Under the pieces are notes generated by a model, which was given only the letters and a program-made list of their open reading frames with translations, searched no databases and was not told where the DNA came from. Positions 1-6,077 of a stretch of DNA of 7,452 nt are shown in pieces (within the stretch, counting starts at the first letter, position 1; the number at the start of each line of letters is the position of its first letter). The stretch covers positions 1-7,452 of the forward strand of contig CALCHA010000209.1 in assembly GCA_937901265.1 (NCBI GenBank). Direction: 5' to 3'. Source of the DNA: an uncultured Phycisphaerales bacterium. GTDB lineage: Bacteria > Planctomycetota > Phycisphaerae > WQYP01. Made by a program: the position numbers and the translations under genes.

Positions 1-1195
1 CGAAGAGGGTCATCCACTGCAGCCCGCCGGAGAGAATCGCCGGGGCGACCTTGTTGTGCATGAAGACCAGACCGGTGGGGGCATCAGGGGCGGTGGCGCG
101 GGCCGGCTCGGCGAGTAATTGCACGACGGAGAGGGGCAGCACGCACGCCGGCTCGCCCTCGCTCGCCCCTGGTCGCCGGAGGTGGCCGGTCAGGGTGTAG
201 TGTTTGCCATCCTCGTGGGGCGTGATGCGCACGAGAAACTCATACGGGGGGCCATCATCCCAGGAGAGCGGCAGCGGTTCGGCGGCCGGCTGCAGGCGCA
301 GGCGCGCCCGCCCCGTCTCGCACATGCGGCGAAGCAACTCAATGCCCACCTGCCCGCGCAGTGCGCAGAGCTTGTCGTTGGCCGGGTTGGAGGTGCCCCC
401 CTCCGAGGGAGGGGCCTCGGCAGCGCGGGCACCGACAAGTCGCGAAAGGATGTCGCGGTCGGCTTCCTCGGCAAAGGTGTCGATCTCGTCGGGATCGAGG
501 CGGAAGGGGGAGCCCTTGGTCCAGACGCCGGTCGAATTGATGGCCCGGGGACGGGTCTTTTTCTGATGGCGGGACTGCAGCTCCACAATCAACGCCGCGC
601 CCCCGGTGAGCGCCAGTTCCTGCGTCTCGGTCCCGTCAACGACGTAGAGCGCCTGGCGCGCCAGTCCGGCGGCGACCGGCGGATGGGCGGCGCTGCGGCG
701 GCCGGCGGCCTGGGCGATGGAGGCCAGGTGAATCTTCCAGCCCGGCCGCGCCGGCCAGGCGTTGGGGGAGCGCCGCGTCCCCGGGGCGGGCGGCTCGCCC
801 GAGCGATTGAGCAGCGGATGGCTGTGCGCCTCTTCCAAGGCACGAAACGCCCCGGAACGATCAGCCAGCAGCACCGTGGCCCAGAGATGGGGACAGACAA
901 ACCCGGCCGAACGCGTTTCGCAGGAGCAGATCGCGTTAAGGTCGGTGGCGGTCCACTCCAGACGGGTGTCGTAATGTTCGCGATCGAGGACGAATCCGTG
1001 GACGGACGTCCGCGATGTTTTGACCAGCATCGCGTCGCCCGTGGCGATGAGACTTTTCGCCACCGCGTCCACCTGCGGCGTCACGTCTTGCGAAAGGATG
1101 TCCACCAGCCGCGTCCGCGGTGAAAAATCCGCAATCTGCTGCGGGTCGGGGGTGCCGGCGGTATCTGATAAATCTGTCTGGGTTGTGTCGGACAT
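1..1195 (-). CDS. SWIM zinc-finger protein, N-terminal part of a probable SNF2-family DEAD/DEAH helicase (partial, runs off the window)
   Basis: The reading frame is open from an ATG at 1195 down to base 2 (398 codons) with no stop, so the 3' part lies outside the window. The visible part starts MSDTTQTDLSDT. It carries a SWIM-type zinc finger, Cys90-x-Cys92-x8-Cys101-x-His103, in the context ICSCETRSAGFVCPHLWA. Further on, around residues 284-345, a stretch with LLRRMCETGRARL and WDDGPPYEF resembles the region ahead of the ATPase domain in bacterial SNF2 helicases. SNF2 proteins are ATP-driven DNA translocases, and the SWIM finger is a known N-terminal partner domain thought to bind DNA or protein. 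The helicase motifs themselves are not in the window, so the SNF2 assignment is an inference; the SWIM finger is seen directly. A linker at residues 261-268 (APPSEGGT) is encoded by a perfect palindrome. No strong ribosome binding site precedes the ATG, only AGAG. The gene lies 51 bases after the EIIA gene on the same strand and is probably cotranscribed with it. Confidence 0.75.
   Translation of the reverse strand, partial: MSDTTQTDLSDTAGTPDPQQIADFSPRTRLVDILSQDVTPQVDAVAKSLIATGDAMLVKTSRTSVHGFVLDREHYDTRLEWTATDLNAICSCETRSAGFVCPHLWATVLLADRSGAFRALEEAHSHPLLNRSGEPPAPGTRRSPNAWPARPGWKIHLASIAQAAGRRSAAHPPVAAGLARQALYVVDGTETQELALTGGAALIVELQSRHQKKTRPRAINSTGVWTKGSPFRLDPDEIDTFAEEADRDILSRLVGARAAEAPPSEGGTSNPANDKLCALRGQVGIELLRRMCETGRARLRLQPAAEPLPLSWDDGPPYEFLVRITPHEDGKHYTLTGHLRRPGASEGEPACVLPLSVVQLLAEPARATAPDAPTGLVFMHNKVAPAILSGGLQWMTLF
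398..414. repeat. Palindrome inside the helicase-like gene
   Basis: A 7-base perfect stem (CCCCTCC / GGAGGGG) closes on a 3-base loop (GAG). It overlaps a second possible hairpin, CCGAGG at 403-408 with CCTCGG at 415-420. It encodes the low-complexity linker APPSEGGT of the SWIM protein and stays in frame. It may be a small GC-rich palindromic repeat that entered a tolerant linker, or simply biased codons. Confidence 0.45.
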
Positions 1196-1246
1196 GTCGC
1201 TCTGTGGTGAATGGATGGAACTGCATCAAGGGCTCTGGCGGCCGGC

Positions 1247-1708
1247 TTACATGGCGGCTTCCTGGGCCACCACGGCATCGTAAATCTGCTGGCTGCTGGT
1301 GGCGTTGCGCATGGCGGCCTTGAAGGTGTCGACGTTCATCAGCCGGGAAATGCGCGCCAGTGCCTGAATGTGCGGACCGGTCTGGTCCGGGGGCGAGGCC
1401 AGCAAAACAATCAGGTTGACCGGCTTGCCGTCGATCGATTCAAAATCGATCGGGGTCTCGGGCTTGCCGATCGCCACCACCAGATGATCGACGCCGCTGC
1501 ACTTGCCATGCGGGATGGCCAGCCCCGACCCGATCCCGGTGGTGCGGGTGGCTTCGCGTTCAAGCACGGACGCCAGCAGCACGCCGGCATCCTTGACCTC
1601 GTGGGCGTCAGCCAGCAACTGGACGAGCTCCGCGATGGCATCCTTCTTGTTTTTCGCTTCAAGGGGAACCTTGATGTGCTCAAGCTTCAGAATGTCGGAC
1701 AGGCGCAT
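1247..1708 (-). CDS. PTS EIIA type-2 domain protein (PtsN/FruA-like)
   Basis: A 153-residue, single-domain protein of the mannitol/fructose-type EIIA family. In phosphotransferase systems this domain accepts phosphate from HPr on a histidine and passes it to EIIB, or, in PtsN-like forms, acts as a regulator. The phosphorylation-site signature is clear: GIGSGLAIPHGK, with the active His at residue 67. Before it comes the usual helix with REATRTTG, and after it GVDHLVVAIGKP and the VNLIVLLASPP strand. The length matches a complete stand-alone domain. I chose the ATG at 1708 (MRLSDILKLEHI) over the in-frame ATG at 1756. The family begins with this segment, a GGAG lies 10 bases upstream (1719-1722), and the likely transcription start falls near 1753. 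No EIIB, EIIC, HPr or EI gene is visible, so a regulatory role is more likely than sugar transport; this is an inference. It is the first gene of a likely operon with the SWIM/SNF2 gene. Confidence 0.92.
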   Translation of the reverse strand: MRLSDILKLEHIKVPLEAKNKKDAIAELVQLLADAHEVKDAGVLLASVLEREATRTTGIGSGLAIPHGKCSGVDHLVVAIGKPETPIDFESIDGKPVNLIVLLASPPDQTGPHIQALARISRLMNVDTFKAAMRNATSSQQIYDAVVAQEAAM

Positions 1709-1759
1709 AGGCACGTTGCTCCAGAGTGGCCGCCGGGGCCGTTGAGACCGAAGCATGGT

Positions 1760-1788
1760 AGTGTAGATTCACCGGCCCCCCGGTTCAA
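1760..1788 (-). promoter_or_regulatory. Sigma70-like promoter for the EIIA / SWIM-helicase operon
   Basis: On the minus strand a TTGAAC box (1783-1788) is followed after exactly 17 bases by TACACT (1760-1765). Each box matches the sigma70 consensus at 4 of 6 positions, including the most conserved ones. Transcription would begin near 1753, giving a leader of about 45 bases that contains the GGAG ribosome binding site of the EIIA gene. This position rules against the upstream ATG at 1756 as the start. Confidence 0.5.
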
Positions 1789-1805
1789 GGAAAGTGGGAA
1801 TGAAA

Positions 1806-1850
1806 TGACGCACATCGCGTCACGCCCCGTGGCCGCGAGGTTCCCCGCGG
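1806..1850 (-). terminator. Two consecutive hairpins after the oligogalacturonate lyase gene
   Basis: Reading the minus strand after the stop codon at 1858, the first hairpin lies at 1833-1850: CCGCGGG pairs with CTCGCGG around a GAAC tetraloop, with one G-U pair. The second lies at 1806-1822: TGACGC, a 5-base loop, then GCGTCA, followed by TTTC. The weak T-run makes it an imperfect intrinsic terminator. It sits just before the next operon's promoter, where a terminator would be expected. Confidence 0.4.
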
Positions 1851-1857
1851 CGCTGAA

Positions 1858-3141
1858 CTACTGCGCGCGGGCGATGTCCACCGCAAAGATGTAGCTCGGG
1901 CCGAACATGTTGCTGGTGAAGAAAATCTGCCGGTTGTCCGGCGAAAAATGCACGTTCGGCTCCAGCTTGTAGTTGTGCTTCGCCATATTCACCAGCTTCT
2001 CCGCGCGCAGCACCCCCGGCTGGATGAACCCCGGCTCATTCAACGCCCCCTGGGTGCGAATGAGCTGCGGGCGGAAAAGGTAGATCCACTGGCCATCCGG
2101 GGCCTTGGCAACCTGCCCGGGGTCGCCCCCGTCACCGCAGATCAGCGAGGCGTCCTCGGTCACGTTGAAATGAATGGACCACTCGTTGCGCTGCAGGTGA
2201 AACCACTGGCGGGCGTGGGTATCGAGGTTGTAGTTGGCCAGGAAAAAATCCTCCCCCTTGGGGGTCTGCAGGTCGTACCAGAGTGTCTTGCCGTCGGGCT
2301 GCCAGAACTCGTGACCCGCGATTTCCATGGCCATGGTGCGTTTGTGGATCAGCTCGTTGTGGGTGCCATCGGTGCGGATGGTCCAGATGCGGTCGACCGA
2401 TTGCCACGCCCCCTCGTGGCAGTACATCAGCAGCGTGGGATCTGCCGGGGAAAAGAGCAGGTGGTTGAGCCAGTTGGTGTCATGCTGCAGCAGCGCGGTC
2501 TGCTTGCCGGTGGCCAGATCGAGCGTGAACAGGGTCATCGGCAGTTTCGCCGCGAGCCGCTGCGCCATCATCTGCCCCTTGTTCATCGGCTGCACCAGCG
2601 GGCCCGACATACCGGCGGGATTGACCCGCTGCTCCCCGTAGTCCTGCCCCTGGTCCCCCTCAATAAAGGTGCCCGCGGCGAGGGTTTCATCCGCGTTGAC
2701 GGTCGAAACACTCGCCCGCGGTGGCAGCGCCGCCAGCTTGCGCGACTTGCCCGTATCGGTGCTGGCGGCATAGAGCGTGTGCTCATCGTTGTTGATGTAA
2801 AACACCGTGTTGGTCTTGTGACCGACGATCACGGCTTTGAGGTTTTTGCCTTCCACCAGCAGGCGCGTCTTGCCCGAGGGCAGGTCCAGCGTGTGAATGC
2901 CGTCGGGCGCGGTGTACACCATGGTCTTTTTGTCGGGGGTGAAGGCGTTGATGTTGAAGTAGAACCCGGCCGAGTTGGGCTCGTCGGTGACCCGGTGAAT
3001 GAGGTGGCCGGTGTCGGGGTCGGTCCACTCGCGAGGGACGGGCTTCTCGGGGGCGGCGGGCGGAGGCGTCTGTGCCGCGGCGACGGAGGCGAGGGTGAGG
3101 AGAAGCGCGGTGGCGTTGCGAATCGTGCGGTTGCAAATCAT
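1858..3141 (-). CDS. Oligogalacturonate lyase family protein (PL22-type), with signal peptide
   Basis: A 427-residue protein resembling oligogalacturonate lyases (Ogl, polysaccharide lyase family 22). Characterised members are seven-bladed beta-propellers that beta-eliminate short pectin oligomers, with a Mn2+ held by histidines. Visible family features are the N-terminal EWTDPDTGHLIHRVTD (residues 38-53), WLNHLLFSP (224-232), MYCHEGAW (239-246), AGHEFWQPDGKTLWYD (275-290), WSIHFN (321-326) and the C-terminal LEPNVHFSPD (393-402). The histidines in these blocks are candidate catalytic and metal residues, but I cannot map each one without an alignment. The N-terminus is a typical signal peptide: Arg5 and Arg8, the hydrophobic run ALLLTLASV, and an AAA-Q cleavage site after residue 23, followed by a Pro-rich linker. 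Export is therefore likely, whereas characterised enterobacterial Ogl is cytoplasmic and about 390 residues long. I chose the ATG at 3141 because GAGGG lies 8 bases upstream; the frame is open further up to 3426, but that extension covers the divergent gene. The true substrate may differ from pectin oligomers. Confidence 0.88.
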   Translation of the reverse strand: MICNRTIRNATALLLTLASVAAAQTPPPAAPEKPVPREWTDPDTGHLIHRVTDEPNSAGFYFNINAFTPDKKTMVYTAPDGIHTLDLPSGKTRLLVEGKNLKAVIVGHKTNTVFYINNDEHTLYAASTDTGKSRKLAALPPRASVSTVNADETLAAGTFIEGDQGQDYGEQRVNPAGMSGPLVQPMNKGQMMAQRLAAKLPMTLFTLDLATGKQTALLQHDTNWLNHLLFSPADPTLLMYCHEGAWQSVDRIWTIRTDGTHNELIHKRTMAMEIAGHEFWQPDGKTLWYDLQTPKGEDFFLANYNLDTHARQWFHLQRNEWSIHFNVTEDASLICGDGGDPGQVAKAPDGQWIYLFRPQLIRTQGALNEPGFIQPGVLRAEKLVNMAKHNYKLEPNVHFSPDNRQIFFTSNMFGPSYIFAVDIARAQ

Positions 3142-3301
3142 GCGGGTGGCCCTCGGTGAGTGAAAAAGCGTGCTTGGAGAAACGAGGGCGGACGCCGAGC
3201 ATTGCCGCGGAAGGGCAAAGAGTCTAAGAAAGCGGGTAACGGCTGTGTTGGCGCAGCGGTTGCGGGGGAAAGGTGGGGCAGGATTCACTGAGAGGAGCGG
3301 C
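3142..3301. promoter_or_regulatory. Divergent intergenic region between the lyase and the DUF2254 gene
   Basis: These 160 bases separate two divergent genes, so promoters for both should lie here. The ribosome binding sites are visible: GAGGG at 3150-3154 for the lyase and AGGAG at 3293-3297 for the plus-strand gene. TAGACT on the minus strand, near 3215-3220, is a possible -10 box, but no matching -35 was found. I see no operator-like palindrome. Confidence 0.3.
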
Positions 3302-4612
3302 ATGGGCGTCACGGTGCGGAAATACTGGGAGCGCGTGCGCTCCAGCTTCTGGTTCCTCCCGGGGCTCATGGCCTTGGGTGCCGTGGGGCTCTCCTCCGCC
3401 ACGGTGTGGCTCGACGGCTGGGTCACCGCGGACTGGGTCCGCAGCCTGGGATGGGTCTACAGCGGCGGGGCCGAAGGGGCCAGCGCCGTGCTGGGAACCG
3501 TCGCCAGCTCCATGATGACCATCACCGGCCTGGTCTTTTCGCTGACCCTGGTCGCCTTGGCGCAGGCCTCCGCCCAATTTGGCCCGCGCATCCTGCGCAA
3601 CTTCATGCGTGACACCGCCAACCAGGTCGTCCTGGGCACCTTCGTCGCCACCTTCCTCTACTGCCTGCTGGTGCTGCGGACCATTCGCCGCGCCGACGAA
3701 GTGCTGTTCATCCCGCACGTCTCGGTCACGCTGGGCGTCGCCTTCGCGCTGGTAAGCCTGGGGGTGCTCATCTATTTCATCCATCACGTCGCCATCTCCA
3801 TCCAGGCCGACGAAATCATTGCCCGCATCAGCAGCGAGCTGGAGCGCGGGATCGATCGGCTCTACCCCGTGAAGATCGGCGAAGGCGAGCCGGTGGACGC
3901 CGCGGAAAAACCCCCCGGCGAAGGCAAGGGCGTGATTTCCGACGAGGAGGGCTACGTCGAGCTCATCGACGCCGGGGCGTTGCTGCGCGCGGCGGAGGAG
4001 GCGGACGTGGTGATCGAGATCGCCAAGCGACCGGGCCACTATGTCTCGAAGGGGGCGCTGCTGGCGCGCGGCTGGCCGGCGGAAAGGGTGATCGACGAGC
4101 TGTGCGACCGCGTCCGCGGCGCCTATGCCATCGGCGTCTCGCGGACGCCGGCGCAGGATGTGGAATTCACCCTGCTGCAGCTGGTCGAAATCGCCGTGCG
4201 GGCGCTCTCGCCGGGAATCAACGACCCCTTCACGGCCATGACCTGCATCGATCGGCTGGGCAGCGCGCTGGGCAAGCTGGCCGGTCGCGATCGCCCGGTG
4301 GCCTTTCGCCGCGGCAAAGAGGGAGCGTTGCGCGTGATTGCGGAGGGTTCGGGATTCGACCGTTTCGTCGCGGCGGCGTATGACCAGATCCGCCAGAACT
4401 CCCGGGGAAACGTCGCGGTGACGATACGCCTGCTCGAGGCACTGGCGGAGGTCGCGGACAGCGTGGGACGGCGCGCGGATTTTGATGCGGTGGCGGCCCA
4501 GGCGGGCCTGGTGATGGCGGGGGCCCGCGCGGCGGTGCACGAGGCGGGAGACCTGCGGGAGGTGGAGGAGCGGTATTTGCGACTGGTCGCGGCCGAGGCA
4601 TCGGGTGCGTGA
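3302..4612 (+). CDS. DUF2254 family membrane protein
   Basis: A 436-residue predicted membrane protein of the DUF2254 family, whose function is not established. Four hydrophobic segments lie in the N-terminal half: residues about 16-37, 63-86, 108-126 and 140-162. They are followed by a soluble, probably cytoplasmic, domain of about 270 residues. Family-like features are the conserved segment MMTITGLVFSLTLVALAQAS (71-90), followed by QFGPRILRNFMRD, the charged turn after helix 4 (IQADEIIARI), and ALSPGINDPFTAMTCIDRLG in the soluble half. The ATG at 3302 was chosen because the protein then begins MGVTVRKYWERVRSSFWFLPG, right before helix 1, with an AGGAG only 4 bases upstream. The frame is open to 3170, but the extra 44 residues are Arg-rich, non-hydrophobic and cover the divergent promoter region. 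It is transcribed away from the lyase and towards the amidohydrolase. Nothing in its neighbourhood suggests a specific role. Confidence 0.92.
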   Translation: MGVTVRKYWERVRSSFWFLPGLMALGAVGLSSATVWLDGWVTADWVRSLGWVYSGGAEGASAVLGTVASSMMTITGLVFSLTLVALAQASAQFGPRILRNFMRDTANQVVLGTFVATFLYCLLVLRTIRRADEVLFIPHVSVTLGVAFALVSLGVLIYFIHHVAISIQADEIIARISSELERGIDRLYPVKIGEGEPVDAAEKPPGEGKGVISDEEGYVELIDAGALLRAAEEADVVIEIAKRPGHYVSKGALLARGWPAERVIDELCDRVRGAYAIGVSRTPAQDVEFTLLQLVEIAVRALSPGINDPFTAMTCIDRLGSALGKLAGRDRPVAFRRGKEGALRVIAEGSGFDRFVAAAYDQIRQNSRGNVAVTIRLLEALAEVADSVGRRADFDAVAAQAGLVMAGARAAVHEAGDLREVEERYLRLVAAEASGA

Positions 4613-4650
4613 GCGCTCAAGATTCCACCCATCTCCGAATCGCGTTCGGA

Positions 4651-4830
4651 CAAAGCCCACGACGACGGGAAACACAAAGCCCACGAAGGACCCACGAAGC
4701 CCACAAACGCGCTGATCTGAAGCGCGCAATCCCTCCAAACAACAGGAACACTTTCAGAGCAACGTGGCCCAGCTCTGACAGACCGCTTCGTGCACTTCGT
4801 GGGTCCTTCGTCCCTTCGTGTTTTCGTCTG
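4651..4830. repeat. Imperfect inverted repeat of CACGAAG units enclosing two stem-loops
   Basis: Between two convergent genes, a left arm (about 4651-4706) and a right arm (about 4785-4830) are inverted copies of each other. The core ACGAAGGACCCACGAAG at 4683-4699 reappears exactly as its reverse complement at 4795-4811. The left arm also has a 12-base direct repeat, CAAAGCCCACGA, at 4651-4662 and 4675-4686. The enclosed 95 bases hold two more hairpins: CGCGCT/AGCGCG at 4708-4726 with a 7-base loop, and TCAGAGC/GCTCTGA at 4754-4778 with an 11-base loop. No credible reading frame lies inside. Its position suggests a bidirectional terminator or a REP-like element; both are inferences. Confidence 0.75.
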
Positions 4831-4905
4831 GACTCTCGAAGAAGGACGTTTCCGTTCCTGAACAAGGTTGTGTGGAACCTCGATCGCTGAAGCATCGGCT
4901 GCGGC

Positions 4906-4974
4906 CGATCGGCGGGCGGGACGCGCGGTGACGCGCGCGGTACAGGCGATCGGCGGGCGAGAGGCCCGCGGTAC
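4906..4974. repeat. Tandem pair of GC-rich intergenic repeats
   Basis: CGATCGGCGGGCG occurs at 4906-4918 and again at 4947-4959, each followed by a shared CGCGGTAC (4936-4943 and 4967-4974). The units are thus about 38 and 28 bases long, 41 bases apart. The second can fold as GCGGGC (4953-4958), loop GAGAG, GCCCGC (4964-4969). The pair ends three bases before the stop codon of the minus-strand amidohydrolase, so it lies in that transcript's 3' end. No T-run follows, so it is not a standard terminator. Confidence 0.6.
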
Positions 4975-4977
4975 GGG

Positions 4978-5895
4978 TTACCCGACTTTTTGGATGCGGC
5001 GGGATTTGGGGAGGTTGGCGAGGTGGCGCGCCGTCGGCATGTGGATGCCCAGCAGCGCCAGCACGTCACGCTCCACGATGTTGCGTAGCGATTCCCGCGG
5101 AATCATCGGCATGTTCGTGCCCATCACGGTCTGGTTGAGCGTGTAGAGCGTCTCGATGCACTCGCCCGCCGTGGTGAAGGGGAAGTCCGAGCCGAACAGC
5201 AGCTTGTCGATCACCCCGAACTGCTGCGCCCGCACCAGCGCATCGTAAGCCACCCAGGGCCGACGCAAGAGGGCGGCAATGTCCGAGTAGACGTTGCTAT
5301 GCTTGCCCAGCAGGGTGATCGTCTCATCCACCCACGGATAGCCGAAGTGGGACAAAACCAGCTTGAGGTTGGGAAACGCGCGGGCCACCTCGTCCAGCAG
5401 GTGCGGCCGGGCGTATTCCATCTTGGTTTTGGGGGAGAGGTGGGTGCCGGGATAAAAGATGATCGGCAGGTGCAGCGCCGCGGCCATTTCGTAGACGGCC
5501 ATGGCGCGGGTGTCGGCGGGGTGAAAATCCTGTGCCGCGGGGCAGATGCACAGCCCTTTGAGGCCGAGAGTCTGGGTAACATGGGTGACTTGGTCGAGGG
5601 CGTCATCGTCGGTCGGGTCGATGCCGGCAAAGCCGATCATGCGGTCGGCGTACTCCCGGCAGTAGTCCGCGATGTAGTCGTTGGGGATCTGGGCGGCGAG
5701 ATAGTTGGAGCGAAAGCCCAGCACGAAGGACCTGTCGACCGGTTCCGCGGCGAGCAGGTGGTTGGCGGTGTCTGCCTGGGGGAGGAGGCGCATTTTCTGC
5801 CCCGCGATGAGGGTCGGACGGGAAAGTTCCGCCAGCGCCCCGTCGCCGAGCTGTTCCGGGGATTGCCAGATGTGCGTGTGACAGTCGATGATCAT
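4978..5895 (-). CDS. Amidohydrolase family 2 (ACMSD-like) metal-dependent hydrolase
   Basis: A 305-residue TIM-barrel protein of the amidohydrolase-2 family (COG2159-like), which includes decarboxylases and hydrolases of aromatic and lactone substrates. The start MIIDCHTHIW gives the metal-binding H-x-H at residues 6 and 8. KLVLSHFGYPWVDE carries His183, and KLLFGSDFPF carries Asp237, the usual strand-8 acid. Between them, LPIIFYPGTH (143-152) aligns with the strand that in many relatives reads 'IHTGT'. Here the expected ligand His seems to be Tyr148, with a His four residues later (152). The ATG at 5895 has AAAGGGA 7 bases upstream, and the HxH motif falls right at the N-terminus as in the family. 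No signal peptide is present, so it is probably cytoplasmic. The gene stands alone on the minus strand between a convergent DUF2254 gene and a divergent small membrane protein gene. The substrate cannot be named from the sequence. Confidence 0.92.
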   Translation of the reverse strand: MIIDCHTHIWQSPEQLGDGALAELSRPTLIAGQKMRLLPQADTANHLLAAEPVDRSFVLGFRSNYLAAQIPNDYIADYCREYADRMIGFAGIDPTDDDALDQVTHVTQTLGLKGLCICPAAQDFHPADTRAMAVYEMAAALHLPIIFYPGTHLSPKTKMEYARPHLLDEVARAFPNLKLVLSHFGYPWVDETITLLGKHSNVYSDIAALLRRPWVAYDALVRAQQFGVIDKLLFGSDFPFTTAGECIETLYTLNQTVMGTNMPMIPRESLRNIVERDVLALLGIHMPTARHLANLPKSRRIQKVG

Positions 5896-6018
5896 GAAAC
5901 GGTCCCTTTGGCGAGGGGTGGGCTGCAGATAGGGATGTTATCGGCAGCACGGGGGGAAAAGCGATTGTTAAAACCGGTGTCGAACGGGATAGACACTGCG
6001 GATGGGAGGAGGTTGGGC

Positions 6019-6042
6019 TGAATTCTGAATGCTGAATGCTGA
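6019..6042. repeat. Heptamer tandem repeat (TGAATGC type)
   Basis: Three consecutive 7-base units, TGAATTC, TGAATGC and TGAATGC, are followed by a partial fourth (TGA). They lie about 35 bases upstream of the start of the small membrane protein gene, within a 182-base divergent intergenic region. The units have the same period and strand throughout. They could be a slippage-prone spacer upstream of the promoter or the remnant of a dispersed repeat. Confidence 0.6.
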
Positions 6043-6065
6043 AAGTGCCGCCGGCGGAATGCCGT

Positions 6066-6071
6066 TACAAT
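6066..6071 (+). promoter_or_regulatory. -10 box placed for a leaderless transcript
   Basis: TACAAT matches the -10 consensus at 5 of 6 positions and ends six bases before the ATG at 6078, so transcription would be expected to start at or next to the A of the start codon. No Shine-Dalgarno-like sequence precedes that ATG. No convincing -35 lies 16-18 bases upstream. Confidence 0.5.
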
Positions 6072-6077
6072 GCGGCC

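Noticed and set aside
119..1123. Long plus-strand open frame (334 codons)
   Set aside because: It is antisense to the SWIM-finger gene, whose frame is open over the whole region and has a recognisable zinc finger. The plus-strand product is Arg/Gly-rich with no known motif; such shadows are common at this GC content.
1948..3159. Long plus-strand open frame (403 codons)
   Set aside because: It is the antisense shadow of the oligogalacturonate lyase gene and shows no family features or ribosome binding site.
3142..3426. N-terminal extension of the lyase to an ATG at 3426
   Set aside because: It would bury the signal peptide 95 residues inside the protein and cover the start of the divergent DUF2254 gene. 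The ATG at 3141 has a good ribosome binding site.
3224..4738. Long minus-strand open frame (504 codons)
   Set aside because: It is antisense to the DUF2254 gene, rich in Arg, His, Gln and Asp, and runs into the non-coding inverted repeat. The plus-strand product has clear membrane helices and family motifs.
4651..4830. Insertion sequence or MITE with terminal inverted repeats
   Set aside because: There is no transposase and no visible target duplication at the ends. A dispersed-repeat or terminator interpretation needs fewer assumptions, though a MITE is not excluded.
5977..5996. Operator-like inverted repeat GTGTC/GACAC in the divergent region
   Set aside because: Only 5 bases per arm with a 10-base spacer, which is expected by chance, and no regulator gene is nearby.
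5299..6021. Plus-strand open frame (240 codons)
   Set aside because: It is antisense to the amidohydrolase, which has intact catalytic motifs; no domain is recognisable in the plus-strand product.
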